Source: DAOUET01 sp034430155 (GTDB lineage Bacteria; Chloroflexota; Anaerolineae; Anaerolineales; UBA4823). Taken from it: DNA of 17,350 nt. The notes under the pieces were generated by a model. The model did not search any database and was not told the DNA's origin. It was given only the letters and a program-made list of their open reading frames with translations. The position numbers and the translations under genes were made by a program. The DNA lies in NCBI GenBank assembly GCA_034430155.1, contig DAOUET010000083.1:1-17350 (forward strand), written 5' to 3'. Below are positions 8,230-15,507 of the stretch, piece by piece. Numbering within the stretch: position 1 is the stretch's first letter; every line of letters starts with the position of its first letter.

Positions 8230-9024
8230 ATGGCGGGAACAAGTGAAAACCATGAATTTGTTACAACAATAGAGACCGAGATTGAATCAGCACTGCAGCA
8301 GCTAGCGGCTGGGAGTGAAGGAAAGACAGCCGGGCTGATCCGAGAGATAATTTATACGAATCTGGAACGTGGAAGGGTGGCTACATTCCTAGGTCGCAAT
8401 AATAATGTGAGCCCAGGTGACTACGTCTTGCATGTCGCAGATTGTCACCAGCGATTAAACGTTTATATTCGTCAAGTTCAAATCGATAAAGATGAAGAGG
8501 TATGGGGAGATCTTTTCGAGACTTTCCAAAGGTGGTCCTACAATTATTTGTTAAAGAGGAATTTCATTCCTGGAGAAGAGACCTTCAGAAAAGCGACGGG
8601 CTTCGCCATTGAAACGGCTCTGGAACTGATGAATGCTCATTTTCCCTATGATGTGGAATTCGAACCGTGGGCTTATGTCCTGCTGCAAAATGTTTGCCGC
8701 AGACAAATCGTTAAAGCCATGCGACGTAAAGATATTCCCGATGACAAAATCATACCTCTTGATGCGATCCTGGAGTGGATTCCAGACGTGTCAAAAATTG
8801 ATGAGAAATATTATCTGAATTTAAAACAGAAATTGCTGGAGGGGATAGAGCAATTGTCGAGTGTGTCTCGCAAACAGGTCATAAAGTTTTATTATTTCGA
8901 TCGACATTCATTTCCAGAGATCGCAGCAAGAATGGGCAAGCGCGTCAATGCAGTTTACAAGTTACACTTTGATGCCTTGCAGAATTTACGCAAGGTCTTA
9001 AAGGAAAGCGGGGATTTCGATTAA
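8230..9024 (+). CDS. ECF-like RNA polymerase sigma factor with extended N-terminus
   Basis: 264 residues, longer than the ~170-200 usual for ECF factors. Residues 1 to ~90 match nothing I recognise. A sigma region 2-like part runs from ~90 to 180: EVWGDLFETFQRWSYNYL, then EETFRKATGFAIETALEL and FEPWAYVLLQNVCRRQIVKA. Region 4 covers ~205-260 with a helix-turn-helix (SFPEIAARMGKRVNAVYKLH). It would direct RNA polymerase to a dedicated promoter set. No anti-sigma gene is adjacent: the next gene converges from the other strand. The start has a reasonable ribosome site (AAGGCGGG). It may be controlled by its own N-terminal part, but that is inference. Confidence 0.8.
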   Translation: MAGTSENHEFVTTIETEIESALQQLAAGSEGKTAGLIREIIYTNLERGRVATFLGRNNNVSPGDYVLHVADCHQRLNVYIRQVQIDKDEEVWGDLFETFQRWSYNYLLKRNFIPGEETFRKATGFAIETALELMNAHFPYDVEFEPWAYVLLQNVCRRQIVKAMRRKDIPDDKIIPLDAILEWIPDVSKIDEKYYLNLKQKLLEGIEQLSSVSRKQVIKFYYFDRHSFPEIAARMGKRVNAVYKLHFDALQNLRKVLKESGDFD

Positions 9025-9032
9025 TTCGCAGC

Positions 9033-9055
9033 GATAATCAGGTTTTAGGATTATT
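9033..9055 (+). terminator. Weak hairpin after the first sigma gene
   Basis: GATAATC and GATTATT form a six to seven base-pair AT-rich stem around a nine-base loop, followed by TTTT. It lies 9 bp after the sigma stop codon, between two convergent genes, where a terminator is expected. The stem is weak. Confidence 0.3.
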
Positions 9056-9113
9056 TTGAACCATCCAGAAAAGTGCTTCGCGGCGTTATCCAAAATTAGA
9101 AGAAATGGGATGG

Positions 9114-9956
9114 TTAATTTATTTCAAAGGATCGATATCTTTTAACCATCCTTGACCATTCTTCCAAGCTGAGGGTTTCAGCCCGGCATTTTGGATCAAT
9201 CCCGGCTTGTATTAACAACATCTCTGTGTCGGCCACTTCCCAGCCCAATCCAGCTGCCAGAGCGTTACGCAGGGTTTTTCGTTTCTGTCCAAATCCTGCT
9301 TTAATCAGACTAAAGAATGCCTGCAAAGATGTATTGGGGATGACAGTGTGGGGATAAAGGTCGATGCAAACCACCGCCGAATCTACTTTCGGAGCTGGGT
9401 AAAAGGCACCAGCAGGTACACGGGCTGCCAGGTGTGGTTGCCCGTATACCTGGACGCTCAGGGAGAGCAAGCTCATCTCACCGGGTTGGGAGCAAATGCG
9501 TTTTGCCACCTCATATTGGATCGTTAAGACCATTCGTGATGGGCGCACTTTAGCTTCTAAGAGATGGCGGATCAGGGCAGATGTGATGTAGTAAGGGATG
9601 TTTGCAACCACAGCGTAGCTGCTTTCTGAGACTAACTCGGAAGGCTCGAGCTTTAGGATATCCCCATTGACAATCGTGACATTGGTATAGGATTCAAGAA
9701 CCTTTTCCAAGGGAGGTATCAGTCTCGGGTCGAGTTCAACAGCAACAATTTTCTTAGCGAGAGCTGCCAGGTAACGTGTCAGGCTCCCTAAACCTGGGCC
9801 TACTTCTAAAATGGTATCCTGAGAAGAGATTCCAGCAGCAGCGATAACTCGTTCAAGTGCAATGGGGTCGATTAGAAAATTCTGCCCCAAGCGCTTATCG
9901 GGGCGCAGACCGAACTGGCGCAGCACCCTCTTTATATCAAGCGGTGGTATGGTCAC
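9114..9956 (-). CDS. rsmA: 16S rRNA dimethyladenosine transferase RsmA (KsgA)
   Basis: 280 residues from the GTG at 9956. The enzyme dimethylates two adjacent adenines (A1518/A1519 in E. coli numbering) in the 3' helix of 16S rRNA using S-adenosylmethionine. Visible motifs are KRLGQNFLID (~21-30), the SAM-binding EVGPGLGSLT (51-60), VAVELD, NGDI, and the catalytic NIPYY (119-123), then the C-terminal domain with FYPAPKVDSAV and FGQKRKTLRNAL. Length is typical. The GTG overlaps the TGA of the upstream YabE-like gene (GTGA), so translation is coupled. A longer in-frame reading from 10013 would lie inside that gene and is not needed. The same neighbour pair occurs in Bacillus (yabE, rnmV, ksgA), though rnmV is missing here. 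Confidence 0.95.
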   Translation of the reverse strand: MTIPPLDIKRVLRQFGLRPDKRLGQNFLIDPIALERVIAAAGISSQDTILEVGPGLGSLTRYLAALAKKIVAVELDPRLIPPLEKVLESYTNVTIVNGDILKLEPSELVSESSYAVVANIPYYITSALIRHLLEAKVRPSRMVLTIQYEVAKRICSQPGEMSLLSLSVQVYGQPHLAARVPAGAFYPAPKVDSAVVCIDLYPHTVIPNTSLQAFFSLIKAGFGQKRKTLRNALAAGLGWEVADTEMLLIQAGIDPKCRAETLSLEEWSRMVKRYRSFEIN

Positions 9957-11311
9957 GGGATGATCCAAACTACCTGATCGGGGGGCGGCCACAAGAAATA
10001 AACGGTGAGCCATTGATGCCAGGCAACGTAATCGGATTCGCTGTAACCTAAATCTATGATGCGCCCTTTTACCCCTCCGCCCCGGTCTGCTGCTACGGCC
10101 TCCCCATAGCCCGGAATATATAAACGTGTCCCAAAAGGAATGTAGTTCGTGTCTACCGCGACGACGCCCTTAGCCAATGGCAATCCAGAAGCGGTGATCG
10201 TTCCACCTGCACTGGTGGGGTTATAAGAAACCGCATACATGTTTAACGCCCGCCAGTATTTTATTGATCCAGCCGGGGTTTGCACAGAATGCGGGAGGAA
10301 TTTCGTTCCATAGCCAACGATGCGGGCTTGAGGTTCACTGGCGATATATTCCCCTTCAGTTTGACGTGAGACTTCTTGCCCATCTTCCAGGCGAACCCGC
10401 AGACGACGTGCGGATAGACCGTACGAACCAGCCTGAACGAGGCGCGTATTATCTAACTCCAAATCTGAAAGCGGTTGAGTTTTCGTATCAAATGGGATGG
10501 TCTCTGTCTCTAGTGTGATACTTTCATTAACCCGGACAACCCGGATTATCCCATTAAGTGGGAGAGGTGCACTGGCTGGTGGTTGGCTATAGTCCAGCCC
10601 TTGTAAGGAGATACCCGCCTGGGAAAGAGCCGATCCGACAGTAGAAGCGGTTGTACGAAAAGTAAGCTCTCCCCCATTAAATCGGATCTTCAATTCCTTT
10701 GAAGGTTGTATTGTTATACTGGTGGGCGCGTCTATGACGGTTTCAAACCCTGGCTCAACTTTATCATTTTCATGCAGCTGGAAACCTGCAGACCATAATG
10801 CCCCACCTACGGATGTGGCGGAAGTGTAAACTATCTGGGCACGTTTACCGTCGTGTAAGGTTATCGCCCTGGCTCGTAGCACTTGCAGGCTATGCTTCGG
10901 TCCTCTGGGTAGAGGCTCGTCGAGGGAAACCGACAAACCGTCAGCTATCAGACCGTCGCCAGGGAAGAGGGAAATATTGGCTAAATTCAGTAAGTTGGCT
11001 GGAAGACGTTCGGTGGAGAAAATTGATCGAGTCTCGCCGTCGGCCTGGATATATATCTGCGAAGCATATTCGATGGTAATGATTTCACCATCTCTTATCC
11101 AGTGATCCATGGCAGGCTGAACACGATCGTATTTATTAGTGGAGATTCCAGCCTGCTGCAAAAGAGCGCTAACTGTAAACCCGTAGGTGTCATAGGTGCG
11201 TTTATCTCCATTAACGCTTAATGTGACCGTCTTGTGTGCCCACGCAACTATGGCGAACAGGCCACCAATGATCATAGATAGAGCTGCTAACCGGATATAT
11301 ATCGTTCTCAT
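9953..11311 (-). CDS. YabE/RpfB-like cell-wall protein: DUF348 repeats, G5 and 3D domains
   Basis: 452 residues with an N-terminal membrane anchor or uncleaved signal (~8-25). Three DUF348 (ubiquitin-like) repeats are visible at about 27-70, 146-188 and 206-245, each with a hallmark segment such as FTVSALLQQAGI. A G5 domain spans ~258-332, and a C-terminal 3D domain ~355-440 contains the three aspartates that name it: D387 (VAVDTNYIPFGT), D409 (AADRGGG) and D420 (RIIDLGY). 3D domains resemble MltA-type lytic enzymes, so peptidoglycan cleavage at the cell surface is likely. The stop codon overlaps the rsmA start. The 197-bp divergent region before the next sigma gene shows no convincing promoter for it. 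Confidence 0.88.
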   Translation of the reverse strand: MRTIYIRLAALSMIIGGLFAIVAWAHKTVTLSVNGDKRTYDTYGFTVSALLQQAGISTNKYDRVQPAMDHWIRDGEIITIEYASQIYIQADGETRSIFSTERLPANLLNLANISLFPGDGLIADGLSVSLDEPLPRGPKHSLQVLRARAITLHDGKRAQIVYTSATSVGGALWSAGFQLHENDKVEPGFETVIDAPTSITIQPSKELKIRFNGGELTFRTTASTVGSALSQAGISLQGLDYSQPPASAPLPLNGIIRVVRVNESITLETETIPFDTKTQPLSDLELDNTRLVQAGSYGLSARRLRVRLEDGQEVSRQTEGEYIASEPQARIVGYGTKFLPHSVQTPAGSIKYWRALNMYAVSYNPTSAGGTITASGLPLAKGVVAVDTNYIPFGTRLYIPGYGEAVAADRGGGVKGRIIDLGYSESDYVAWHQWLTVYFLWPPPDQVVWIIP

Positions 11312-11507
11312 CGACGGTCGATTCTAACAGAAAAACAGTGGAGGTTGGGGTTTACCATAACTCTTAATCGATTGGCAATTGTTTTTAGTGACCATAATTT
11401 GGCAAGAGAATTTATCAATTATTTGATATGATTAGGACAAGCCTTGAAAATCCGGCAATAACGGATGTAACAAAATTTACGCCTGAACGTTCAATAGGTT
11501 AGGATTT

Positions 11508-12062
11508 ATGCCTAATTGGCAGGATCTCGAAGACATACAACTCATTGCAATAGCCAAGAACGGTGAGGCAGAAGCTTTTGGCGAGCTTTACGAACGGTAT
11601 GCTGAATCCATCTTCCGGTTTCTTTACGTTCGTCTTAGCAATCGCCTAGATGCAGAAGACCTGACTGCAGAAGTTTTTATGCGCGTTTGGCGATCGCTGT
11701 CAGGTTATCGTGAGCAAGGAATTCCTTTTCTTGCATATCTTTTCCGCATCGCACGCAACGCTCTCATTGACCATTATCGTAGTTCAGGTCGTTCAGGAGA
11801 AAAAGTATCCATCGATGATAGCCCTGTACAAGATTTACATCCCGATGCCGGAGAAGCGGCGATGACCAGTCTGGAACATCAAGAAATAAGAGAAGTATTG
11901 AACCAATTACGGGATGATTACCGTACAGTTTTAGTTCTACGCTTCTTAAGCGAATTGACACCGGTTGAGACGGCTCAGGTCATGGGCAGATCACCGGGAG
12001 CAGTTCGGGTGTTACAACACCGGGCGCTGACAGCGCTGAGGAATTTAATCGAAGGGACGTAG
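11508..12062 (+). CDS. ECF sigma factor (RpoE/SigW-like)
   Basis: 184 residues, normal ECF length. Region 2 covers ~20-95: AFGELYERYAESIFRFLY, then DAEDLTAEVFMRVWRSL and YLFRIARNALIDHYR. Region 4 covers ~125-180 (LRDDYRTVLVLRFLSELTP, then a helix-turn-helix with ETAQVMGRSPGAVRVLQHRA). It would redirect RNA polymerase in response to an envelope or stress signal. TTAGG just before the ATG serves as ribosome site. The next gene begins 9 bp after the stop, so the pair is an operon in which the membrane protein is the likely regulator. I found no clear ECF-type promoter in 11312-11507, so self-activation is only expected from family habit. Confidence 0.92.
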   Translation: MPNWQDLEDIQLIAIAKNGEAEAFGELYERYAESIFRFLYVRLSNRLDAEDLTAEVFMRVWRSLSGYREQGIPFLAYLFRIARNALIDHYRSSGRSGEKVSIDDSPVQDLHPDAGEAAMTSLEHQEIREVLNQLRDDYRTVLVLRFLSELTPVETAQVMGRSPGAVRVLQHRALTALRNLIEGT

Positions 12063-12071
12063 GTTATTGGA

Positions 12072-13259
12072 ATGGCAAGCGCTCATAAAGATATCGAGAA
12101 GATTTTGCAGACTTGCCTGGATTCAATCTTAAGCGGCCAAGGCACGGTTGAATCTGCCCTGGCTTCTTATCCAGGTCTGGAGGAGGTCCTACGCCCTCAG
12201 ATAGAAGCAGCTCTTTGGATTGATGCGCGTAAAAAAATATTTGATGCTCGACCAGGATTCATTACAGAATCACGGAAACGTTTAGAATCGCAAATACAAA
12301 AAGAGCTGTCAAAGAGACCGGTGCGCCCGGAATCACCCATTCATCGTTTTCTGGAAAGCCTTCAAGGGAGGAAAGTTGCACTCCAATTCAGCCTTGTGCT
12401 GATAATGTTAGCAGTATTTATCTTAGTCAGCGTCAGCGGAGTTGCTTATGCTTCCAGAGAAACGGTACCTGGTGATATCCTCTACCCGGTAAAAATAGCA
12501 CAAGAAAGGGTGGAAGTCACTTTCACCTTTTCTGACAAAGGGAAAGCGCAACTTTATACAAGTTTTGCCCAGCACCGGCTACTAGAAATCCAAGTTCTCG
12601 TGCTTGAGGGTCGTTATGAATTCCTGCAATCTACGGTCCGTCAGTATGAAAATCAGATTGGACAGGCGGTGCGATTAGTCAATGAAGTCGCCCGGCATAA
12701 TAGCAGCGAGGCGCAGGCACTGGCAACCCAACTTGAAGAGGTCCTGAGCGGGCAAACAATGGTTTTAGAGATACTCTCCAAAGCAGTACCGCAAAACCGC
12801 AAGGGAGAGATTGATAATGCCGTGGATGTCTCTAAGAATGGTGTAATGGCTATGCAAGAGCTACGCTCGAGCATAACTCCGTTATCAACCATAACCCCAT
12901 CTCCGTCGCTCACGAACACTGCAACGCCAACTGCAACGCCAACGCCTACCCCTTCTATTTCGCCAAGCCCACCCGGGTTTACGAGAACCTTACCTGCCAG
13001 AGCAACGGTTTCACCCCCAAGCCTTACCGCCAGCCCTAGCGCAGCTGCGACCATCAGTGTGCAGATCCCCCTGACCCCAACCCCGTCACTAAAGCCAACC
13101 CAACCTCCGGCGAAGACAGACATACCTTTACCGGTGGCGACGGTGCGACCCAGTGATACGCCCGAGCCGATAAAAACACAGAAGACTCCCAAACCGACAA
13201 ACACACATAGGCCAACGCCGCAACCGACCAACACTCATCATCCAACCTCGGAGCCTTAA
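12072..13259 (+). CDS. DUF5667-type membrane protein, probable ECF partner
   Basis: 395 residues. Cytoplasmic N-terminus 1-100 is helical with a zinc-free anti-sigma-like look. One membrane helix spans ~103-126 (QFSLVLIMLAVFILVSVSGV). The DUF5667 hallmark PGDILYPVKIAQERVE (~133-148) follows at the outer face, then a helical region to ~275. Residues ~285-395 are a low-complexity Pro/Thr/Ser tail, probably a wall-spanning stalk. The location 9 bp after a sigma gene and the single-span topology suggest that it holds or releases the sigma factor in response to an outside signal. This is inferred, not shown by any catalytic residue. There is no obvious terminator directly after it. Confidence 0.8.
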   Translation: MASAHKDIEKILQTCLDSILSGQGTVESALASYPGLEEVLRPQIEAALWIDARKKIFDARPGFITESRKRLESQIQKELSKRPVRPESPIHRFLESLQGRKVALQFSLVLIMLAVFILVSVSGVAYASRETVPGDILYPVKIAQERVEVTFTFSDKGKAQLYTSFAQHRLLEIQVLVLEGRYEFLQSTVRQYENQIGQAVRLVNEVARHNSSEAQALATQLEEVLSGQTMVLEILSKAVPQNRKGEIDNAVDVSKNGVMAMQELRSSITPLSTITPSPSLTNTATPTATPTPTPSISPSPPGFTRTLPARATVSPPSLTASPSAAATISVQIPLTPTPSLKPTQPPAKTDIPLPVATVRPSDTPEPIKTQKTPKPTNTHRPTPQPTNTHHPTSEP

Positions 13260-13304
13260 TTTCGATTTGAGAAAGGTTGTTGTAGGTTAAAATTACACGG
13301 TACT

Positions 13305-13445
13305 TCAGATATCTTCGTCGATTTTGAAGAACAAGCCAACCACCAGCTTCCCGCTAACCTCGCGTTTTACAAGTAATAATTCCTGATCAAGTAGAAGAAA
13401 TAGCTTTGGTGGGACTGGTTCGATTAGCCCTTCTTTAGCTATTCT
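13305..13445 (-). pseudogene. Possible short coding remnant, unidentified
   Basis: A 46-codon open stretch without any start codon lies between a TAG (13448-13446) and a TGA (13307-13305). The translation has a protein-like composition, for example IEPVPPKLFLLLD and KREVSGKLVVGLFF, and the frame just upstream (EIVIQIENS) reads as a possible continuation after a frameshift. I do not recognise a family. It lies downstream of the SRP RNA terminator in a stretch (13260-13530) with no other gene, and could be chance. Confidence 0.22.
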
Positions 13446-13530
13446 CTATTTGGATTACGATCTCCCCCTTACAATTATATTCTTCTAAGTACCTATAAGA
13501 CCCGGTATCAGTCCGGCATGGTCGTAAATT

Positions 13531-13574
13531 AAACCAATCAGAGCTGTCAGATGCGACAGCCCTTGATTGGTTTT
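13531..13574. terminator. Strong hairpin terminator at the 3' side of the SRP RNA gene
   Basis: AAACCAATC (13531-13539) pairs with GATTGGTTT, and the inner GCTGTC pairs with GACAGC around a six-base loop, with one mismatch and one bulge. It is followed by TTTTT on the + strand and TTTAATTT on the minus strand, so it could end transcripts from both sides: the SRP RNA reading leftward and the sigma/DUF5667 operon reading rightward. Confidence 0.65.
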
Positions 13575-13582
13575 TATATAAA

Positions 13583-13687
13583 ATCCAGGCAGGCAACCCA
13601 GCGGCGCCCAGAATTACCCACTTACCGATGCTTCCTCTCGGACCTGACGGAGTTCACGGGATTCCGCCGCGCCGGACCCACCTGGAT
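13583..13687 (-). ncRNA. ffs: Signal recognition particle RNA, small bacterial type (4.5S-like)
   Basis: The minus strand contains CGTCAGGTCCGAGAGGAAGC, the highly conserved SRP domain IV with a GAGA (GNRA) tetraloop and the asymmetric loop that binds Ffh. It is followed by GGTAAGTGGG, as in many bacterial SRP RNAs. The ends pair: ATCCAGG at the 5' end with CCTGGAT at the 3' end, and GGCGCGGC with GCCGC inside, giving a rod of about 105 nt without an Alu domain. The RNA joins Ffh and FtsY to bring ribosomes making membrane proteins to the membrane. A promoter at the right distance and a terminator hairpin flank it. The gene sits just after the decayed cytochrome c gene. Confidence 0.93.
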
Positions 13688-13693
13688 GATTTT

Positions 13694-13722
13694 AGGATAC
13701 CTCAGGAGAACCTGGCTGTCAA
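13694..13722 (-). promoter_or_regulatory. Promoter of the SRP RNA gene
   Basis: On the minus strand TTGACA (13722-13717), a 17-bp spacer and TATCCT (13699-13694) lie so that the start falls at about 13687, exactly the first paired base of the RNA. The agreement between the two independent predictions supports both. Confidence 0.75.
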
Positions 13723-13731
13723 TCTACAAAT

Positions 13732-14574
13732 TCAGGAGAGTTTGCGGCTGAGGATCCCCAGTGCAACTCCCACCGCAAGCACTACTACCACGATAAATAG
13801 TAAAACCCATACCTGTTGAGGGCGAGCGGGAGAAATGAGACTGGTTTGGGTTGCAATTGGAGCATCGGTTGCTTCTGGGGTATATGGGGAAGTGCTCTAT
13901 GTGAGGATGAAAGCAACCAGATTATCAATTTGACCATCACCCAATGGCCCGCCTTACTCTTGACCCCAAGCCGGCACGACCGATCCCGTTACTCCTCTCT
14001 CGATGGTAGCTTTGATTTCCAAGTCTGGGCGGATGGAGGGCCAATCTTTTGCAAGCGTCGCTCCAACCCGTCCTTGACCGTATGGCCCGTGGCAAACCAG
14101 GCAGTTCTGATCGTATAACTTTGCGCCTTCGACTGGATCCCCAGTCACATCAGGTGGTGGGGTTAAAATTTCTCTGGGAATGAATGTCGGCGTAGGCGGG
14201 ATCAGGATAGGTCCTACTGATTCCCAGATTAGGATGTAACTCACCAGGGCGCCAATTTGTTCTTCGTCAAATGGACCACCATTTTTCTGACTCCAAGCTG
14301 GCATCGGTGAGCCCGGGACTCCGTTTTCAATGGTGGTCTTAATTTCCAGGCCTGGACGGATTGAAGGCCAATTCTTGGCGAGTGTGGCGCCGATGCGCCC
14401 CTTCCCGTCGGGACCATGGCAAACCGCACAATTTTCTGCATATAATTTAGCGCCTTGGTTGATTTTTTCCTGGTCAGTGCCTGCCTGAGCCTACCCGGGG
14501 ATGATCCAGATTACTGCAAGCCCCAGGACGATTAGCAGAGCAATGATAATAGGTCGAAGGCGGAGTGATTGCAT
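13732..14574 (-). pseudogene. Diheme cytochrome c with C-terminal membrane anchor, three in-frame stops
   Basis: Read through, this is one frame of 281 codons: a signal-anchor (MQSLRLRP, then IIIALLIVLGLAVIWIIP), a heme site CAVCH (~49-53), a second CLVCH (~158-162), and a final membrane helix (VWVLLFIVVVLAVG). The frame is interrupted by TAG at codon 28 (14493-14491), TAA at codon 207 (13956-13954) and TAG at codon 226 (13899-13897). Similarity continues past each stop. The two heme domains align, and the last TAG sits where the first domain has Trp. The second domain also lacks the axial Met (VVPAW against MPAW). The intact form would carry electrons from a bc complex. The most likely reading is a pseudogene. 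A shortened product after stop 1 would lack its signal. Confidence 0.8.
13897..14454 (-). repeat. Internal duplication of the cytochrome c heme domain
   Basis: Two units of 77 codons (14454-14224 and 14127-13897) align without gaps and are about two thirds identical, counted by eye. Both share GAKLY, CxxCHGP, GATLAK and WPSIRP. The duplication is older than the stops and provides an internal template for what the stop codons replaced. Confidence 0.8.
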
Positions 14575-14607
14575 GGTTATTTCTCTTCCATCTCTCTTCT
14601 TGAGGGG

Positions 14608-15417
14608 TTACTTCTGGGCCAACAAGAAAACCACCAGATCATCCAGTTGCCCCTGGTTGAGCACTTCTCCAAAGTTCTGAGGCATTACATTTTCAGGATA
14701 GCCTTCGATCACGAATGCGTTTGGCATCAATATCAATTGGCGGATGTATTGTTCTGCAGAGAGGCCTGCAACCATATCAGCTGCCTCTGTTCCGAATTGT
14801 GTGAGGTTTGGTCCAACCGTGCCTGCGCTCAAACCCTCAATGGTATGGCATCCTATACACCCGCTCTCCAAGAAGACACGTTGCCCGCGAGCTACTGGAT
14901 CGCTAAGCTCCTCAGCACTGGGGGATGGCGTAGGTAATTCCTCGAGCATAACCTGCTGGAGGGCAGTGGCCTCCCAATTCAAGATGAAGGTTGCGATTGA
15001 TCGAATCTAGTCTTCTCGTAAAGGACCTCCAAACTGGTCGGACCAGGCTGGCATAGCGGGTTTTCCCCCTCCGGCATACTGGTCAGGTCGAGTGGAGGTT
15101 AAGCGACCGCTGGATACGGTAGCGACGATGTAATCTTCTATTGAGCCAGACCAACCGACCTCTTTCAAGCGATCCGTGAAGAAATGACGATCGCTTAGTG
15201 GAGGGCACAAGCCAGCGATGCCCTCGCCTTTCAATCCATGGCAGCCGCTAGAGTTCGTCTCGAATAAATCTGCGCCCACTTCGATTTGCTGAGCTGTCTG
15301 AACCTGCTCAAGCCTGGCCATCCGTTGTTCTTCGTTTAAACCGAAGACGATCAGGACTGCATCTGTTATCAAGACCAAAATCGTGCCTAATACCATCTGA
15401 AGTTGCAGGCGAGTCAT
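14608..15417 (-). pseudogene. Diheme cytochrome c of a bc complex, split by in-frame TAG
   Basis: One frame of 269 codons plus stop: an N-terminal membrane anchor (~8-27), a first heme domain, a TAG at 15009-15007, then a second heme domain with SGCIGCH and a C-terminal helix (LDDLVVFLLAQ). The TAG falls in GGPLRED-stop-IRS. The related domain downstream reads GGPFDEEQIG at this place, so a Gln codon (CAG) has probably become TAG. The first heme site is also damaged: NSSGCH, where NCSGCH is expected. Both losses argue for a dead gene. It lies between the cytochrome b remnant (91 bp) and the next cytochrome c (33 bp), the usual order in such operons. It would transfer electrons from the Rieske protein. 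Confidence 0.78.
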
Positions 15418-15507
15418 GGTGCGACAATGCCCTCCTCTTGCTGTAATTTCTTAATCATATGAGTTTTTCGTGGTTTCTGATAAAAATTTAATCAAAGTCG
15501 CTTATTT

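Noticed and set aside
9059..9115. AACCATCC...GGATGGTT inverted repeat between the first sigma gene and rsmA
   Set aside because: Eight bases with a loop over 40 nt and no T-tract are too weak for a terminator. The arm falls in the rsmA stop region.
9957..10013. Longer N-terminus for RsmA starting at 10013
   Set aside because: It would lie within the YabE-like coding region in another frame. Family alignment begins at MTIPPLDIKRVL, and the GTGA overlap is a standard coupled start.
11312..11507. TTGGCA (11399) and TATGAT (11427) as a promoter for the second sigma gene
   Set aside because: The spacer would be 22 bp, too long, and no ECF-type AAC/CGT promoter was seen.
12653..13234. 193-codon open frame on the minus strand
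   Set aside because: It is the antisense shadow of the DUF5667 gene. Its Gly/Val-rich translation is the reverse complement of the P/T repeat tail.
13405..13435. GGTTCGATTAGCCC resembling a tRNA T-arm
   Set aside because: The T-stem does not pair as required, and no acceptor stem, anticodon arm or CCA is found around it.
13732..15417. Stop-codon reassignment (TAG or TAA read as an amino acid)
   Set aside because: Other genes here end normally in TAG (2501), TAA (394, 9114) and TGA (4003, 5225). The eroded genes also have lost heme and cluster cysteines, a deletion and a frameshift, which recoding would not explain.
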